Source of the DNA: Streptococcus peroris ATCC 700780 | GTDB lineage: Bacteria; Bacillota; Bacilli; Lactobacillales; Streptococcaceae | Length of the DNA stretch: 64,000 bases | Direction of reading: 5' to 3' | Assembly (NCBI RefSeq): GCF_000187585.1 | Contig: NZ_GL732463.1 | Coordinates: 1,509,943 to 1,573,942, forward strand | Shown: positions 26,062 to 40,338 of the stretch, in pieces | Position numbering within the stretch: the first letter of the stretch is position 1 | How the letters are laid out: every line of letters begins with the position of its first letter | Made by a program: the position numbers and the translations under genes | Notes under the pieces: model-generated | Told to the model about the DNA's origin: nothing | Databases searched by the model: none | Seen by the model: the letters and a program-made list of their open reading frames with translations, nothing else

Positions 26062-28077
26062 ATGAATCTACATCAACCCCTTCATGTCTTGCCAGGTGTA
26101 GGACCGAAGTCAGCAGAGAAATATGCCAAGTTAGGGATTGAAAATCTGCAGGATCTCTTGCTCTACTTCCCTTTCCGTTATGAAGATTTTAAGACCAAGC
26201 AGGTGCTAGAGCTAGAAGACGGTGAAAAGGCTGTTTTATCTGGTCAGGTAGTGACACCAGCCAGTGTTCAATATTATGGTTTTAAGCGCAATCGCCTACG
26301 TTTTAGTCTCAAACAGGGAGAAGTTGTGTTTGCGGTGAACTTCTTTAACCAACCCTACCTAGCTGACAAGATTGAACTGGGTGCCACTCTAGCCGTCTTT
26401 GGCAAGTGGGATCGTGCTAAGGCTAGTCTCACAGGAATGAAGGTTTTAGCCCAAGTCGAGGACGATCTTCAACCGGTCTATCGTCTGGCGCAAGGAGTTA
26501 GTCAAACAGGACTTGTTAAGGTTATTAAAACTGCTTTTGATCAGGGACTGGATCTCTTGATAGAGGAAAATCTCCCTCAGTCCTTGCTAGACAAATACAA
26601 ACTTATGCCCCGTAGTCAGGCTGTGCGTGCCATGCATTTCCCCAAGGATTTGGCAGAATACAAACAGGCTCTTCGCCGAATCAAGTTTGAGGAACTCTTC
26701 TATTTTCAAATGCAATTACAGACCCTCAAGTCTGAAAACAAGGTTCAAGGAAGTGGTCTGGTCTTGAATTGGTCGCAAGAAAAATTAACGGCAGTAAAAG
26801 AAAAGTTACCTTTTGATTTGACCCAAGCCCAAGAAAATAGCCTGCATGAAATCCTGACAGATATGAAGTCAGACCATCACATGAATCGGCTCTTACAAGG
26901 GGATGTCGGTAGTGGGAAGACAGTGGTTGCAGGTCTAGCGATGTACGCAGCCGTAACGGCAGGGTATCAGGCTGCCCTCATGGTTCCAACAGAGATCCTA
27001 GCTGAGCAACATTTTGAAAGTCTAGAGAGTCTTTTTCCTGATTTGAAATTAGCTCTCCTAACAGGTTCGCTAAAAGCTGCTGAAAAACGTACGGTTTTGG
27101 AAACTATTGCCAAGGGTGATGTTGATGTAATCATCGGTACCCATGCCCTCATACAGGATGGGGTGGACTATGCTAAACTCGGTTTGATTATCATCGACGA
27201 GCAACACCGATTTGGGGTAGGACAAAGGCGTATTTTACGGGAAAAAGGTGAAAATCCAGATGTCCTCATGATGACGGCGACACCGATACCCCGAACCTTA
27301 GCTATCACAGCCTTTGGAGATATGGATGTTTCTGTTATTGACCAGATGCCTACTGGACGAAAACCAATCGTAACGCGTTGGGTCAAGCATGAACAGTTGC
27401 CTCAGGTCTTGACTTGGTTGGAGGGTGAGATTCAAAAAGGTTCCCAAGCCTATGTAATCTCTCCTTTGATTGAAGAATCTGAAGCCTTGGATTTGAAAAA
27501 TGCTATTGCACTGTCAGAAGAGTTGACGGCTCATTTTGCAGGGAAAGCAAAAGTTGCCCTCTTACACGGAAAGATGAAGAGTGATGAGAAAGACCAGATT
27601 ATGCAGGAATTCAAAGAGAGAAAGACAGATATCTTGGTTTCTACAACGGTTATCGAGGTCGGGGTCAATGTTCCAAATGCAACAGTCATGATTATCATGG
27701 ATGCTGATCGCTTTGGACTTAGTCAACTTCATCAACTTAGAGGTCGTGTCGGTCGTGGGGATAAGCAGTCCTACGCAGTTCTAGTGGCCAATCCAAAAAC
27801 TGATTCTGGGAAAGACCGCATGCGTATCATGACAGAAACGACCAACGGTTTTGTCCTTGCGGAGGAAGATTTGAAAATGCGAGGCTCTGGAGAAATCTTT
27901 GGGACCAAACAGTCGGGTCTACCAGAGTTTCATGTAGCTGATATCATCGAAGACTTCCCAATCCTTGAGGAAGCTAGAAAGGTAGCAAGCTATATCAGTT
28001 CTCTCCCAAATTGGAGAGAGGACCCAGAGTGGCACATGATTGCCTTACATCTAGAGAAGAAAGAATATCTGGATTAA
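26062..28077 (+). CDS. recG: ATP-dependent DNA helicase RecG
   Basis: A 671-residue branched-DNA helicase that rescues stalled forks. The N-terminal wedge OB domain is followed by Walker A GDVGSGKT (about residue 280), the DEQH box IIIDEQHRFG and the C-terminal QLRGRVGRG. AAAGGAGAG precedes the ATG. It is the last gene of acpS-alr-recG. Confidence 0.97.
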   Translation: MNLHQPLHVLPGVGPKSAEKYAKLGIENLQDLLLYFPFRYEDFKTKQVLELEDGEKAVLSGQVVTPASVQYYGFKRNRLRFSLKQGEVVFAVNFFNQPYLADKIELGATLAVFGKWDRAKASLTGMKVLAQVEDDLQPVYRLAQGVSQTGLVKVIKTAFDQGLDLLIEENLPQSLLDKYKLMPRSQAVRAMHFPKDLAEYKQALRRIKFEELFYFQMQLQTLKSENKVQGSGLVLNWSQEKLTAVKEKLPFDLTQAQENSLHEILTDMKSDHHMNRLLQGDVGSGKTVVAGLAMYAAVTAGYQAALMVPTEILAEQHFESLESLFPDLKLALLTGSLKAAEKRTVLETIAKGDVDVIIGTHALIQDGVDYAKLGLIIIDEQHRFGVGQRRILREKGENPDVLMMTATPIPRTLAITAFGDMDVSVIDQMPTGRKPIVTRWVKHEQLPQVLTWLEGEIQKGSQAYVISPLIEESEALDLKNAIALSEELTAHFAGKAKVALLHGKMKSDEKDQIMQEFKERKTDILVSTTVIEVGVNVPNATVMIIMDADRFGLSQLHQLRGRVGRGDKQSYAVLVANPKTDSGKDRMRIMTETTNGFVLAEEDLKMRGSGEIFGTKQSGLPEFHVADIIEDFPILEEARKVASYISSLPNWREDPEWHMIALHLEKKEYLD

Positions 28078-28158
28078 GCTTTTTCTAAGATATTGTTAAG
28101 TTTGCTTTTAGGGTGAGTATCTATACTAGAGTCATCAAAAAGAAACGAGGACTCTCTT

Positions 28159-28230
28159 ATGTCAATGACCATCAAAGTAAACTATCAGAAAACATTTCAA
28201 AAGGAAACTCAACCTTCTCCTAAATATTAA
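28159..28230 (+). CDS. Possible 23-residue peptide gene between recG and the sialic acid locus
   Basis: A short frame starting MSMTIKVNYQKTF and ending in a lysine/proline-rich tail, with CGAGGA nine bases before the ATG. A TATACT box lies 32 bases upstream, though no well-spaced -35 is seen, and a strong terminator begins one base after the stop codon. The compact promoter-RBS-ORF-terminator layout suggests an independent small transcript, either a peptide gene or a small RNA. No family is recognised. Confidence 0.4.
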   Translation: MSMTIKVNYQKTFQKETQPSPKY

Positions 28231-28231
28231 G

Positions 28232-28257
28232 AAAAAGAGCGAAATCGCTCTTTTTTT
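28232..28257 (+). terminator. Strong terminator after the 23-codon frame
   Basis: AAAAGAGCG and CGCTCTTTT around a three- to four-base loop, followed by an uninterrupted T run of seven and more. Confidence 0.92.
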
Positions 28258-28264
28258 ATTTTTT

Positions 28265-28378
28265 TAAAACTACTTTCAAAGGGATTCTTGCTAGGGGTAG
28301 ACCTTAAATCCACTTTCAATTTCTTTTTCTTTCTTGCATTGCTTTCCTAGATATGCTACAGTTATGGTAACGGTTACA
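28265..28378 (+). promoter_or_regulatory. axe1 promoter with paired NanR-type sites and cre
   Basis: Primary palindrome TAAAACTACTTTCA at 28265-28278 and a second copy TAAATCCACTTTCA exactly 40 bp on at 28305-28318. TTGCAT (28334) and TACAGT (28357) form a 17-bp-spaced promoter. A CcpA-type cre, TGGTAACGGTTACA, lies at 28365-28378 over the transcription start. The palindrome centre is 85.5 bp from the -10 box, one base shorter than in the three other promoters of this set. Confidence 0.7.
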
Positions 28379-28396
28379 AAATTAAAGGAGGGTTTT

Positions 28397-29380
28397 ATGA
28401 GAAATCCAGCATTAATCGAAGAAATGAAAACATATAGAGGAAGGGATGAAATTCCTCAAGATTTTGATGCTTTTTGGGATGGTGAGATTGACAAGGTTTC
28501 GGTCTTGCCAGACTACCAACTAGAGGAACGTGATTTTCATATTCCTAATGTGAAATGCTATGAGCTTACTTTTAAAGGTACGCGTGATGGCCTCGTTTAT
28601 GCGCGTGTGATTTTACCAAAATCAGAACAGAAAGTACCGGTCATTTTCCACTTCCATGGCTATATGGGACGTTGCTGGGATTGGACAGATATGCTGGCCT
28701 TTACCGTCGCTGGTTATGGTGTCGTATCGATGGATGTCAGAGGTCAGTCTGGTTACTCACAAGATGGTTTGCGGTCTCCACTAGGAAATACAGTAAAAGG
28801 CCATATCATTCGCGGTGCTGTTGAAGGGAAAGAACAACTCTTCTATAAGGATGTTTATCTTGATATTTATCAATTAGTTGAAATTGTCGCTAGTCTGCCT
28901 CAAGTAGATGAAGAGCAGCTGGCTAGTTATGGCGCTTCACAAGGCGGAGCGCTGGCTTTAGTAGTTGCGGGTCTCAACCCGCGTATCAAGCGGACAGTTG
29001 CTATCTATCCATTCTTGTCAGATTTTAGACGCGTACTAGAGATCGGCAATACTAGCGAAGCCTATGATGAACTATTTCGTTACTTTAAGTTCCATGATCC
29101 TTTCCATGAGACAGAAGATCAGATTATGGAGACACTTTCTTATATCGATGTGAAAAATCTTGCCCATCGCATCAAGGGAGAGGTGAGAATGATTACGGGA
29201 CTCGATGATGATGTCTGCTATCCAATCACCCAGTTTGCTATTTACAATCGTTTGACTTGTGAAAAGAGCTATCGTCTCATGCCAGAATACGCCCATGAGG
29301 CCATGAATGTCCATGTTAATGACCAGGTCTATAACTGGCTATGTGGCAGTGAGATTCCCTTTACCTATGTTAGCCAGTAA
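28397..29380 (+). CDS. Acetyl xylan esterase / cephalosporin C deacetylase family esterase
   Basis: A 327-residue alpha/beta hydrolase of carbohydrate esterase family 7. The nucleophile elbow GASQGG has Ser181, the acid is in TGLDDDVCYP, and His lies in PEYAHEAMN. There is no signal peptide, so it acts in the cytoplasm. AAGGAGG precedes the ATG at 28397. It shares NanR-type and cre sites with the sialic acid genes, which suggests that it removes acetyl groups from imported sialic acid or other glycan pieces; the natural substrate is inference. Confidence 0.88.
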   Translation: MRNPALIEEMKTYRGRDEIPQDFDAFWDGEIDKVSVLPDYQLEERDFHIPNVKCYELTFKGTRDGLVYARVILPKSEQKVPVIFHFHGYMGRCWDWTDMLAFTVAGYGVVSMDVRGQSGYSQDGLRSPLGNTVKGHIIRGAVEGKEQLFYKDVYLDIYQLVEIVASLPQVDEEQLASYGASQGGALALVVAGLNPRIKRTVAIYPFLSDFRRVLEIGNTSEAYDELFRYFKFHDPFHETEDQIMETLSYIDVKNLAHRIKGEVRMITGLDDDVCYPITQFAIYNRLTCEKSYRLMPEYAHEAMNVHVNDQVYNWLCGSEIPFTYVSQ

Positions 29381-29391
29381 AAATTTATAAG

Positions 29392-29420
29392 AAGAGTCCT
29401 GTCAAAACAGGGCTCTTTTT
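29392..29420 (+). terminator. Terminator after the esterase gene
   Basis: AGAGTCCTG and CAGGGCTCT (one T-G pair) around a short A-rich loop, followed by five Ts. Confidence 0.88.
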
Positions 29421-29432
29421 GTAGCTTAGTTC

Positions 29433-29531
29433 AGAAAGTAGTTTCAGATTGTTTGAAGGATAGAAATATCTTTGAAAGTAAATTCTATTATGGATATGTG
29501 TGGCTATAACTTGGGATATTTGTTATATAAT
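29433..29531 (+). promoter_or_regulatory. nanA promoter with paired NanR-type sites
   Basis: Primary palindrome AGAAAGTAGTTTCA (29433-29446; reverse complement TGAAACTACTTTCT) and a second copy TGAAAGTAAATTCT 40 bp on (29473-29486). TATAAT at 29526-29531 is 86.5 bp from the first centre. The -35 position 17 bp upstream reads GCTATA, far from consensus, as expected for an activator-dependent promoter. Confidence 0.7.
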
Positions 29532-29560
29532 AATTGTAACATCAAAGTGAAAGGAGTAAA

Positions 29561-29638
29561 GTGGTTGCTTACTTTAAAGAGAAAATAAATCAGAGCAACA
29601 GAATTCAGATGAAAAAGAATGGAGACTCCATTCAATAA
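29561..29638 (+). other. Possible 25-codon leader frame in the nanA 5' untranslated region
   Basis: GTG at 29561 follows AAAGGAG at a short four-base distance and opens a frame of 25 codons rich in Lys, Asn and Gln, ending 90 bases before the nanA ATG. The nanA leader is about 190 nt long and otherwise empty. It could be a leader peptide or chance. Confidence 0.3.
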
Positions 29639-29668
29639 GACAGTTTCTTTGCATGTTTTAAGCCCTAG

Positions 29669-33430
<3,762 letters not shown>

Positions 33431-33462
33431 AGCCATTTAAGAAAGAATAATAGGCTTAGAAT

Positions 33463-33503
33463 GAAAGAGTCTGTGACGATTGTTTGTCACAGACTCTTTT
33501 CTT
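33463..33503 (+). terminator. Terminator of nanA
   Basis: GAAAGAGTCTGTGAC and GTCACAGACTCTTTTC form a perfect 14-bp stem, followed by Ts. Confidence 0.93.
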
Positions 33504-33566
33504 TCTAGAAAGCCAATAAAGTAATGATAATAGGAATCGAAGATGATTCAGGAAACAAGCAATCTC

Positions 33567-33665
33567 TGAAACTACTTTCAGAAGAATCTGTTTCATAAAA
33601 TTGTTTTGAAACTTCAATCTATTATAACACAAGGTATTGAAAGCGCTTTAAAAAAGATATATAAT
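33567..33665 (+). promoter_or_regulatory. nanE-satABC promoter with paired NanR-type sites and cre
   Basis: Primary palindrome TGAAACTACTTTCA (33567-33580, extended TCTGAAA/TTTCAGA) and a second copy TGAAACTTCAATCT 40 bp on (33607-33620). TTGAAA (33637) and TATAAT (33660) are 17 bp apart. The -35 box is embedded in a near-perfect cre, TGAAAGCGCTTTAA (33638-33651). Centre to -10 distance is 86.5 bp. Confidence 0.75.
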
Positions 33666-33699
33666 AAACCCGTAAGAAAAAAGAAAAGGAGGAAAGTAG

Positions 33700-35831
<2,132 letters not shown>

Positions 35832-35839
35832 TAAGCCCT

Positions 35840-35907
35840 AAATTAAAACTGAAATCCCCCCTTTTCCCTGTGCACATCTGTGTAAGAAAAGGGGGGCTTT
35901 AATTTTA
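35840..35907 (+). terminator. Strong stem-loop between satA and satB
   Basis: CCCCCCTTTTC and GAAAAGGGGGG form an 11-bp perfect stem, extended below by AAATTAAA/TTTAATTT. It is followed by an A/T stretch without a long pure T run. Such intercistronic stems after a binding-protein gene usually protect its mRNA 3' end or cause partial termination, giving more SatA than SatBC. Confidence 0.85.
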
Positions 35908-36045
35908 AAATGTAAGGAACTGACAGGTCAAAATTAAAATGAAGTTCTTACATTGGCTAATCTTTAAAAGAATTTCATTCTGATTTTAGATTAATGTCAG
36001 ATGACAGTCAAAAAACAAAAACTATTTGAAAGTGAGGTGCCAACT

Positions 36046-36933
36046 GTGAAAGTCAATAAAATTCGTATGAGGGAAACAATTATTTCTTACGCATTCCTAG
36101 CACCAGTATTAATCTTTTTTACCGTCTTCGTTTTAGCTCCAATGATTATGGGTTTCATCACAAGTTTCTTTAACTATTCGATGACTACCTTTGAGTTTGT
36201 GGGCTTGGACAACTATGTTCGTATGTTTAAAGATCCTGTCTTTACAAAATCTTTAATCAATACGGTAATCCTTGTTATCGGGTCTGTACCAGTCGTAGTA
36301 CTCTTCTCACTCTTTGTAGCATCACAAACATATCAACAAAATGCTATTGCTAGATCTTTCTACCGTTTTGTCTTCTTCCTTCCTGTAGTAACAGGTAGTG
36401 TTGCCGTAACAGTAGTTTGGAAATGGATTTACGATCCACTATCAGGTATTTTGAACTTCGTGCTTAAGTCAAGCCATATCATCAGCCAAAACATTTCTTG
36501 GTTGGGAGATAAAAACTGGGCTTTGATGGCGATTATGATTATCCTTTTGACAACATCAGTTGGTCAACCAATCATTCTTTACATCGCTGCAATGGGTAAT
36601 ATTGATAACTCACTAGTGGAAGCAGCCCGTGTTGACGGAGCAACTGAATTCCAAGTATTCTGGAAGATTAAATGGCCAAGCCTTCTTCCAACAACTCTTT
36701 ATATCGCAATCATCACAACCATCAACTCATTCCAATGTTTCGCCTTGATTCAATTGTTGACATCTGGTGGTCCAAACTACTCAACAAGTACACTAATGTA
36801 CTATCTTTACGAAAAGGCCTTCCAATTGACTGAGTACGGTTATGCCAATACAATCGGTGTCTTCTTGGCAGTCATGATTGCCCTTGTCAGCTTTGCTCAA
36901 TTCAAGATCCTTGGAAACGACGTAGAATACTAA
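36046..36933 (+). CDS. satB: Sialic acid ABC transporter permease SatB
   Basis: A 295-residue MalF-like permease with six membrane segments. The EAA loop reads EAARVDGATEFQVFWKIKWPSL (coupling helix with the conserved G). I choose the GTG at 36046, preceded by GTGAGGTG; an in-frame ATG at 36001 would add 15 residues but has no recognisable RBS. It follows the satA stem-loop by 138 bases and precedes satC by 15. Confidence 0.92.
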   Translation: MKVNKIRMRETIISYAFLAPVLIFFTVFVLAPMIMGFITSFFNYSMTTFEFVGLDNYVRMFKDPVFTKSLINTVILVIGSVPVVVLFSLFVASQTYQQNAIARSFYRFVFFLPVVTGSVAVTVVWKWIYDPLSGILNFVLKSSHIISQNISWLGDKNWALMAIMIILLTTSVGQPIILYIAAMGNIDNSLVEAARVDGATEFQVFWKIKWPSLLPTTLYIAIITTINSFQCFALIQLLTSGGPNYSTSTLMYYLYEKAFQLTEYGYANTIGVFLAVMIALVSFAQFKILGNDVEY

Positions 36934-36948
36934 AGAAAGGAGACAGCT

Positions 36949-37788
36949 ATGCAATCTACACAAAAGAAACCTTTAACAGCTTTCACTGTTATTTCTACAA
37001 TACTCTTACTCTTGTTGACCGTACTGTTTATCTTTCCATTCTACTGGATCGTGACAGGGGCTTTCAAATCACAACCTGATACGATTGTTATTCCTCCACA
37101 GTGGTTCCCTAAAATGCCAACTATGGAGAACTTCCAACAGTTGATGGTACAAAACCCAGCCTTGCAATGGATGTGGAATTCAGTCTTCATCTCTTTAGTA
37201 ACTATGTTTTTAGTTTGTATAACCTCTTCACTTGCAGGTTATGTATTGGCTAAAAAACGTTTCTATGGACAACGTATTCTTTTTGCAATCTTTATCGCAG
37301 CCATGGCACTTCCAAAACAAGTTGTCCTTGTGCCATTGGTACGTATTGTTAACTTCATGGGAATCCATGATACTCTTTGGGCAGTTATCTTGCCTTTGAT
37401 TGGATGGCCATTTGGGGTCTTCCTTATGAAACAGTTCAGTGAAAACATTCCTACAGAATTGCTTGAATCTGCTAAAATCGATGGATGTGGTGAGATTCGT
37501 ACCTTCTGGAGCGTAGCCTTCCCAATCGTGAAGCCAGGATTTGCAGCACTTGCAATCTTTACCTTCATCAATACATGGAATGACTACTTCATGCAATTGG
37601 TAATGTTGACATCTCGTAACAACTTGACTATCTCACTCGGGGTTGCAACTATGCAGGCCGAGATGGCAACTAACTACGGTTTGATTATGGCGGGGGCTGC
37701 TCTTGCAGCTGTGCCAATCGTAACAGTCTTCCTTGTCTTCCAAAAATCCTTCACTCAAGGTATTACTATGGGAGCTGTTAAAGGATAA
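36949..37788 (+). CDS. satC: Sialic acid ABC transporter permease SatC
   Basis: A 279-residue MalG-like permease with six membrane segments. The EAA loop is ESAKIDGCGEIRTFWSVAFP. No ATP-binding subunit is encoded anywhere in this cluster, which fits the known use of the shared ATPase MsmK by streptococcal sugar importers. AAAGGAG precedes the ATG. The gap downstream is long and structured. Confidence 0.93.
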   Translation: MQSTQKKPLTAFTVISTILLLLLTVLFIFPFYWIVTGAFKSQPDTIVIPPQWFPKMPTMENFQQLMVQNPALQWMWNSVFISLVTMFLVCITSSLAGYVLAKKRFYGQRILFAIFIAAMALPKQVVLVPLVRIVNFMGIHDTLWAVILPLIGWPFGVFLMKQFSENIPTELLESAKIDGCGEIRTFWSVAFPIVKPGFAALAIFTFINTWNDYFMQLVMLTSRNNLTISLGVATMQAEMATNYGLIMAGAALAAVPIVTVFLVFQKSFTQGITMGAVKG

Positions 37789-38117
37789 TACTCTGCGAAA
37801 ATTGAATCTCGTACAATCTGTTTATCAGTATACAGAAATATATTTGATAGACTAAGAATATAGGATTATAAGTGTCTGCAAAATGGAGAGTATTTCTTAC
37901 TCTGTGAAGTTTTGTTAGACACTTATAAACTTAATTTTTGACTTTTTAGATACTATTTAGAATAGTTATTTCCCGGTATAGGGGTATCCAAGATAAATAT
38001 GTTGAACTAATCTTGGACGGAATTTTTGAAGAAAGTTGTTCAATCTGCACTATTTAAGGGAAATTGTCAAAAGTTAAATCGAATTGAAAATAAGCATCAG
38101 AAGCGAAGGAAATGACT
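37789..38117. other. Structured 329-bp gap between satC and the YhcH gene
   Basis: No convincing gene. The first bases, ATACTCTGCGAAAAT, resemble the start of a pneumococcal boxA element. Then come a 63-bp palindromic element (listed separately), a small dyad ACTATTTAGAATAGT near 37955, and an inverted pair TCCAAGAT/ATCTTGGA (37987-37994 and 38010-38017). No NanR-type site is present, so the downstream genes may be read through from satC. Confidence 0.6.
37866..37928. repeat. 63-bp palindromic element
   Basis: Terminal arms TTATAAGTGTCT and AGACACTTATAA match perfectly over 12 bp. Inside, CAAAA/TTTTG and AGAGTA/TACTCT continue the pairing to a TTTCT loop. The element could fold into one long hairpin in RNA or be a miniature inverted-repeat element. 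Confidence 0.75.
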
Positions 38118-38570
38118 ATGATTTTTGATGATTTAAAAAACATTGCTTTTTACAAAGGCATTCATCCCAATCTAGACAAGGCCATTGATTATCTCTATGA
38201 GCATCGTAAAGATACCTTTGAATTGGGTAAATACGAAATTGATGGGGATAAGGTCTTTCTAGTTGTGCAAGAAAATGTTCTCAACCAAGAAGAAAATGAT
38301 CGCTTTGAGCATCATAAAAACTATGCAGATTTGCATTTGTTGGTTGAGGGACATGAATATTCTAGTTACGGTTCTCGTGTAAAAGACGAGGCTGTAGCCT
38401 TTGATGAAGCCAGTGATATCGGCTTTGTTCATTGCCATGAACAATACCCACTCTTGTTGGGATATCACAATTTTGCAGTCTTTTTCCCAGGTGAACCACA
38501 TCAACCTAACGGTTATGCGGGCATGGAAGAAAAAGTTCGCAAATATTTATTTAAAATTTTAATTGATTAG
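38118..38570 (+). CDS. YhcH/YjgK/YiaL family protein
   Basis: A 150-residue cupin-fold protein with the family blocks HKNYADLHLLVEGHE and FFPGEPHQPN, whose His and Glu residues bind metal. YhcH proteins are encoded with sialic acid catabolism in many bacteria and have been proposed to act on sialic acid anomers or derivatives. I use the ATG at 38118 (AAGGA seven bases upstream); the ATG at 38112 is too close to the RBS. Confidence 0.88.
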   Translation: MIFDDLKNIAFYKGIHPNLDKAIDYLYEHRKDTFELGKYEIDGDKVFLVVQENVLNQEENDRFEHHKNYADLHLLVEGHEYSSYGSRVKDEAVAFDEASDIGFVHCHEQYPLLLGYHNFAVFFPGEPHQPNGYAGMEEKVRKYLFKILID

Positions 38571-38589
38571 TCAGATAGGAGAACAAACA

Positions 38590-39240
38590 ATGGCACATAA
38601 AGGATCTAGATTGATAAAAGCGGCATTCGATACAGATAATTTTCTCATGCGTTTTAGTGAGAAAGTCCTAGATATTGTGACTGCTAATCTACTTTTTGTG
38701 GTGTCTTGTTTGCCTATTGTGACGATTGGAGTAGCTAAAATCAGTCTCTATCAGACAATCTTCGAAGTTAAGAGCAGTCGTCGTGTTCCGGTTTTTAAAA
38801 CTTATATGAGAGCCTTTAAGCAAAATTTGAAATTGGGTCTTCAGCTAGGTTTATTAGAACTAGGAATCTTTCTGATTAGTGTCGTTGACCTGTCTCTATT
38901 TTGGGGACAAACGGGCCTAGGCTTCCAGCTTATTAAAGCTATTTGCTTAGGAATTCTGATATTTTTAACTCTAGTTATGTTGGCTAGTTATCCAATTGCG
39001 GCACGCTACGACTTAACTTGGAAAGAAGTGCTCCAAAAGGGCTTGCTCTTGGTCAGCTTTAATTTCGTGTGGTTCTTCTTGATGCTTGCGATTATTTTAT
39101 TAATCATTATGCTCCTCTATCTATCAGGCTTTACGCTCGTACTTGGTGGGTCAGCATTTCTACTCTTTGGTTTTGGTCTACTTGCCTTTTTCCAAGCTGG
39201 ATTAATGGAAAAATTGTTTGCTAAGTATCAAGCAGATTGA
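38590..39240 (+). CDS. YesL/DUF624 family membrane protein
   Basis: A 216-residue protein with about five hydrophobic segments. The start, NFLMRFSEKVLDIVTANLLFVVSCLPIVTIG, is the DUF624 signature region and is commonly found in sugar-uptake operons. The ATG at 38590 follows AGGAGA. It lies 19 bases after the YhcH gene. Function unknown. Confidence 0.85.
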   Translation: MAHKGSRLIKAAFDTDNFLMRFSEKVLDIVTANLLFVVSCLPIVTIGVAKISLYQTIFEVKSSRRVPVFKTYMRAFKQNLKLGLQLGLLELGIFLISVVDLSLFWGQTGLGFQLIKAICLGILIFLTLVMLASYPIAARYDLTWKEVLQKGLLLVSFNFVWFFLMLAIILLIIMLLYLSGFTLVLGGSAFLLFGFGLLAFFQAGLMEKLFAKYQAD

Positions 39241-39248
39241 AAATGATA

Positions 39249-39347
39249 TGAAACTACTTTCAAACAAGAAAAACTACTCGAGAGGAATAGAAATTAAAAT
39301 CTAAGTGACTCGGATGTATTGAAAGCGCTTTTTACAAGGTGTATACT
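39249..39347 (+). promoter_or_regulatory. npl-nanK promoter with paired NanR-type sites and cre
   Basis: Primary palindrome TGAAACTACTTTCA (39249-39262), identical to the nanE site. The position 40 bp on (39289-39302, AGAAATTAAAATCT) is a weak match, 8 of 14. TTGAAA (39319) and TATACT (39342) are 17 bp apart, and the -35 lies inside the cre TGAAAGCGCTTTTT (39320-39333). Centre to -10 distance is 86.5 bp, the same as at nanA and nanE. Confidence 0.75.
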
Positions 39348-39405
39348 AATAATAGTAAAAAATCATCTGCCCAGTGCAGAAATAAAGATAACTTAGGAGA
39401 AATCT

Positions 39406-40323
39406 ATGTCAGATTTAAAAAAATATGAAGGTGTCATTCCCGCCTTCTACGCATGTTATGATGATGAAGGTGAAGTAAGCCCAGAACGTATTCGTGCCTT
39501 GGTGCAATACTTTGTTGATAAAGGGGTTCAAGGACTTTACGTAAATGGTTCTTCAGGTGAATGTATCTACCAAAGTGTAGCAGACCGCAAATTGATCTTG
39601 GAAGAAGTCATGGCCGTTGCTAAAGGTAAATTGACCATCATTGCTCACGTGGCTTGCAACAATACTAAAGACAGTATTGAACTTGCTCGTCATGCAGAAA
39701 GCTTGGGAGTTGATGCTATTGCAACAATTCCACCAATTTACTTCCGTTTGCCTGAGTACTCAGTAGCCAAATACTGGAACGATATCAGTGCAGCAGCACC
39801 AAACACAGACTACGTTATCTATAACATTCCTCAATTGGCAGGTGTTGCTTTGACTCCAAGTCTTTACACAGAAATGTTGAAGAACCCACGTGTTATCGGT
39901 GTTAAAAATTCTTCAATGCCAGTTCAAGATATCCAAACTTTTGTTAGTCTTGGTGGTGATGATCATATCGTCTTTAACGGTCCAGACGAACAATTCCTAG
40001 GCGGACGTCTCATGGGTGCAAAAGCTGGTATCGGTGGTACTTATGGTGCTATGCCAGAACTCTTCTTGAAACTCAACCAATTGATTGCAGACAAAGACCT
40101 AGAAACAGCGCGTGAATTGCAATACGCAATCAACGCTATCATTGGTAAATTGACCGCGGCACATGGAAACATGTACGGTGTTATCAAAGAAGTCTTGAAA
40201 ATCAATGAAGGACTTAATATCGGATCAGTTCGTTCTCCGCTTACACCAGTGACCGAAGAAGATCGTCCAGTTGTTGAAGCAGCTGCGGCATTGATTCGTG
40301 AAACTAAGGAGCGTTTCCTCTAA
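39406..40323 (+). CDS. npl: N-acetylneuraminate lyase
   Basis: A 305-residue DapA-superfamily aldolase that splits Neu5Ac into ManNAc and pyruvate. YVNGSSGE is the carboxylate-binding GxxGE loop, YVIYNIP supplies the catalytic Tyr, and GVKNSS the Schiff-base Lys167. AGGAG precedes the ATG. It is first in a two-gene unit with nanK and carries its own NanR-type/cre promoter. Confidence 0.96.
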   Translation: MSDLKKYEGVIPAFYACYDDEGEVSPERIRALVQYFVDKGVQGLYVNGSSGECIYQSVADRKLILEEVMAVAKGKLTIIAHVACNNTKDSIELARHAESLGVDAIATIPPIYFRLPEYSVAKYWNDISAAAPNTDYVIYNIPQLAGVALTPSLYTEMLKNPRVIGVKNSSMPVQDIQTFVSLGGDDHIVFNGPDEQFLGGRLMGAKAGIGGTYGAMPELFLKLNQLIADKDLETARELQYAINAIIGKLTAAHGNMYGVIKEVLKINEGLNIGSVRSPLTPVTEEDRPVVEAAAALIRETKERFL

Positions 40324-40338
40324 TCAACAGGAGGCTTT

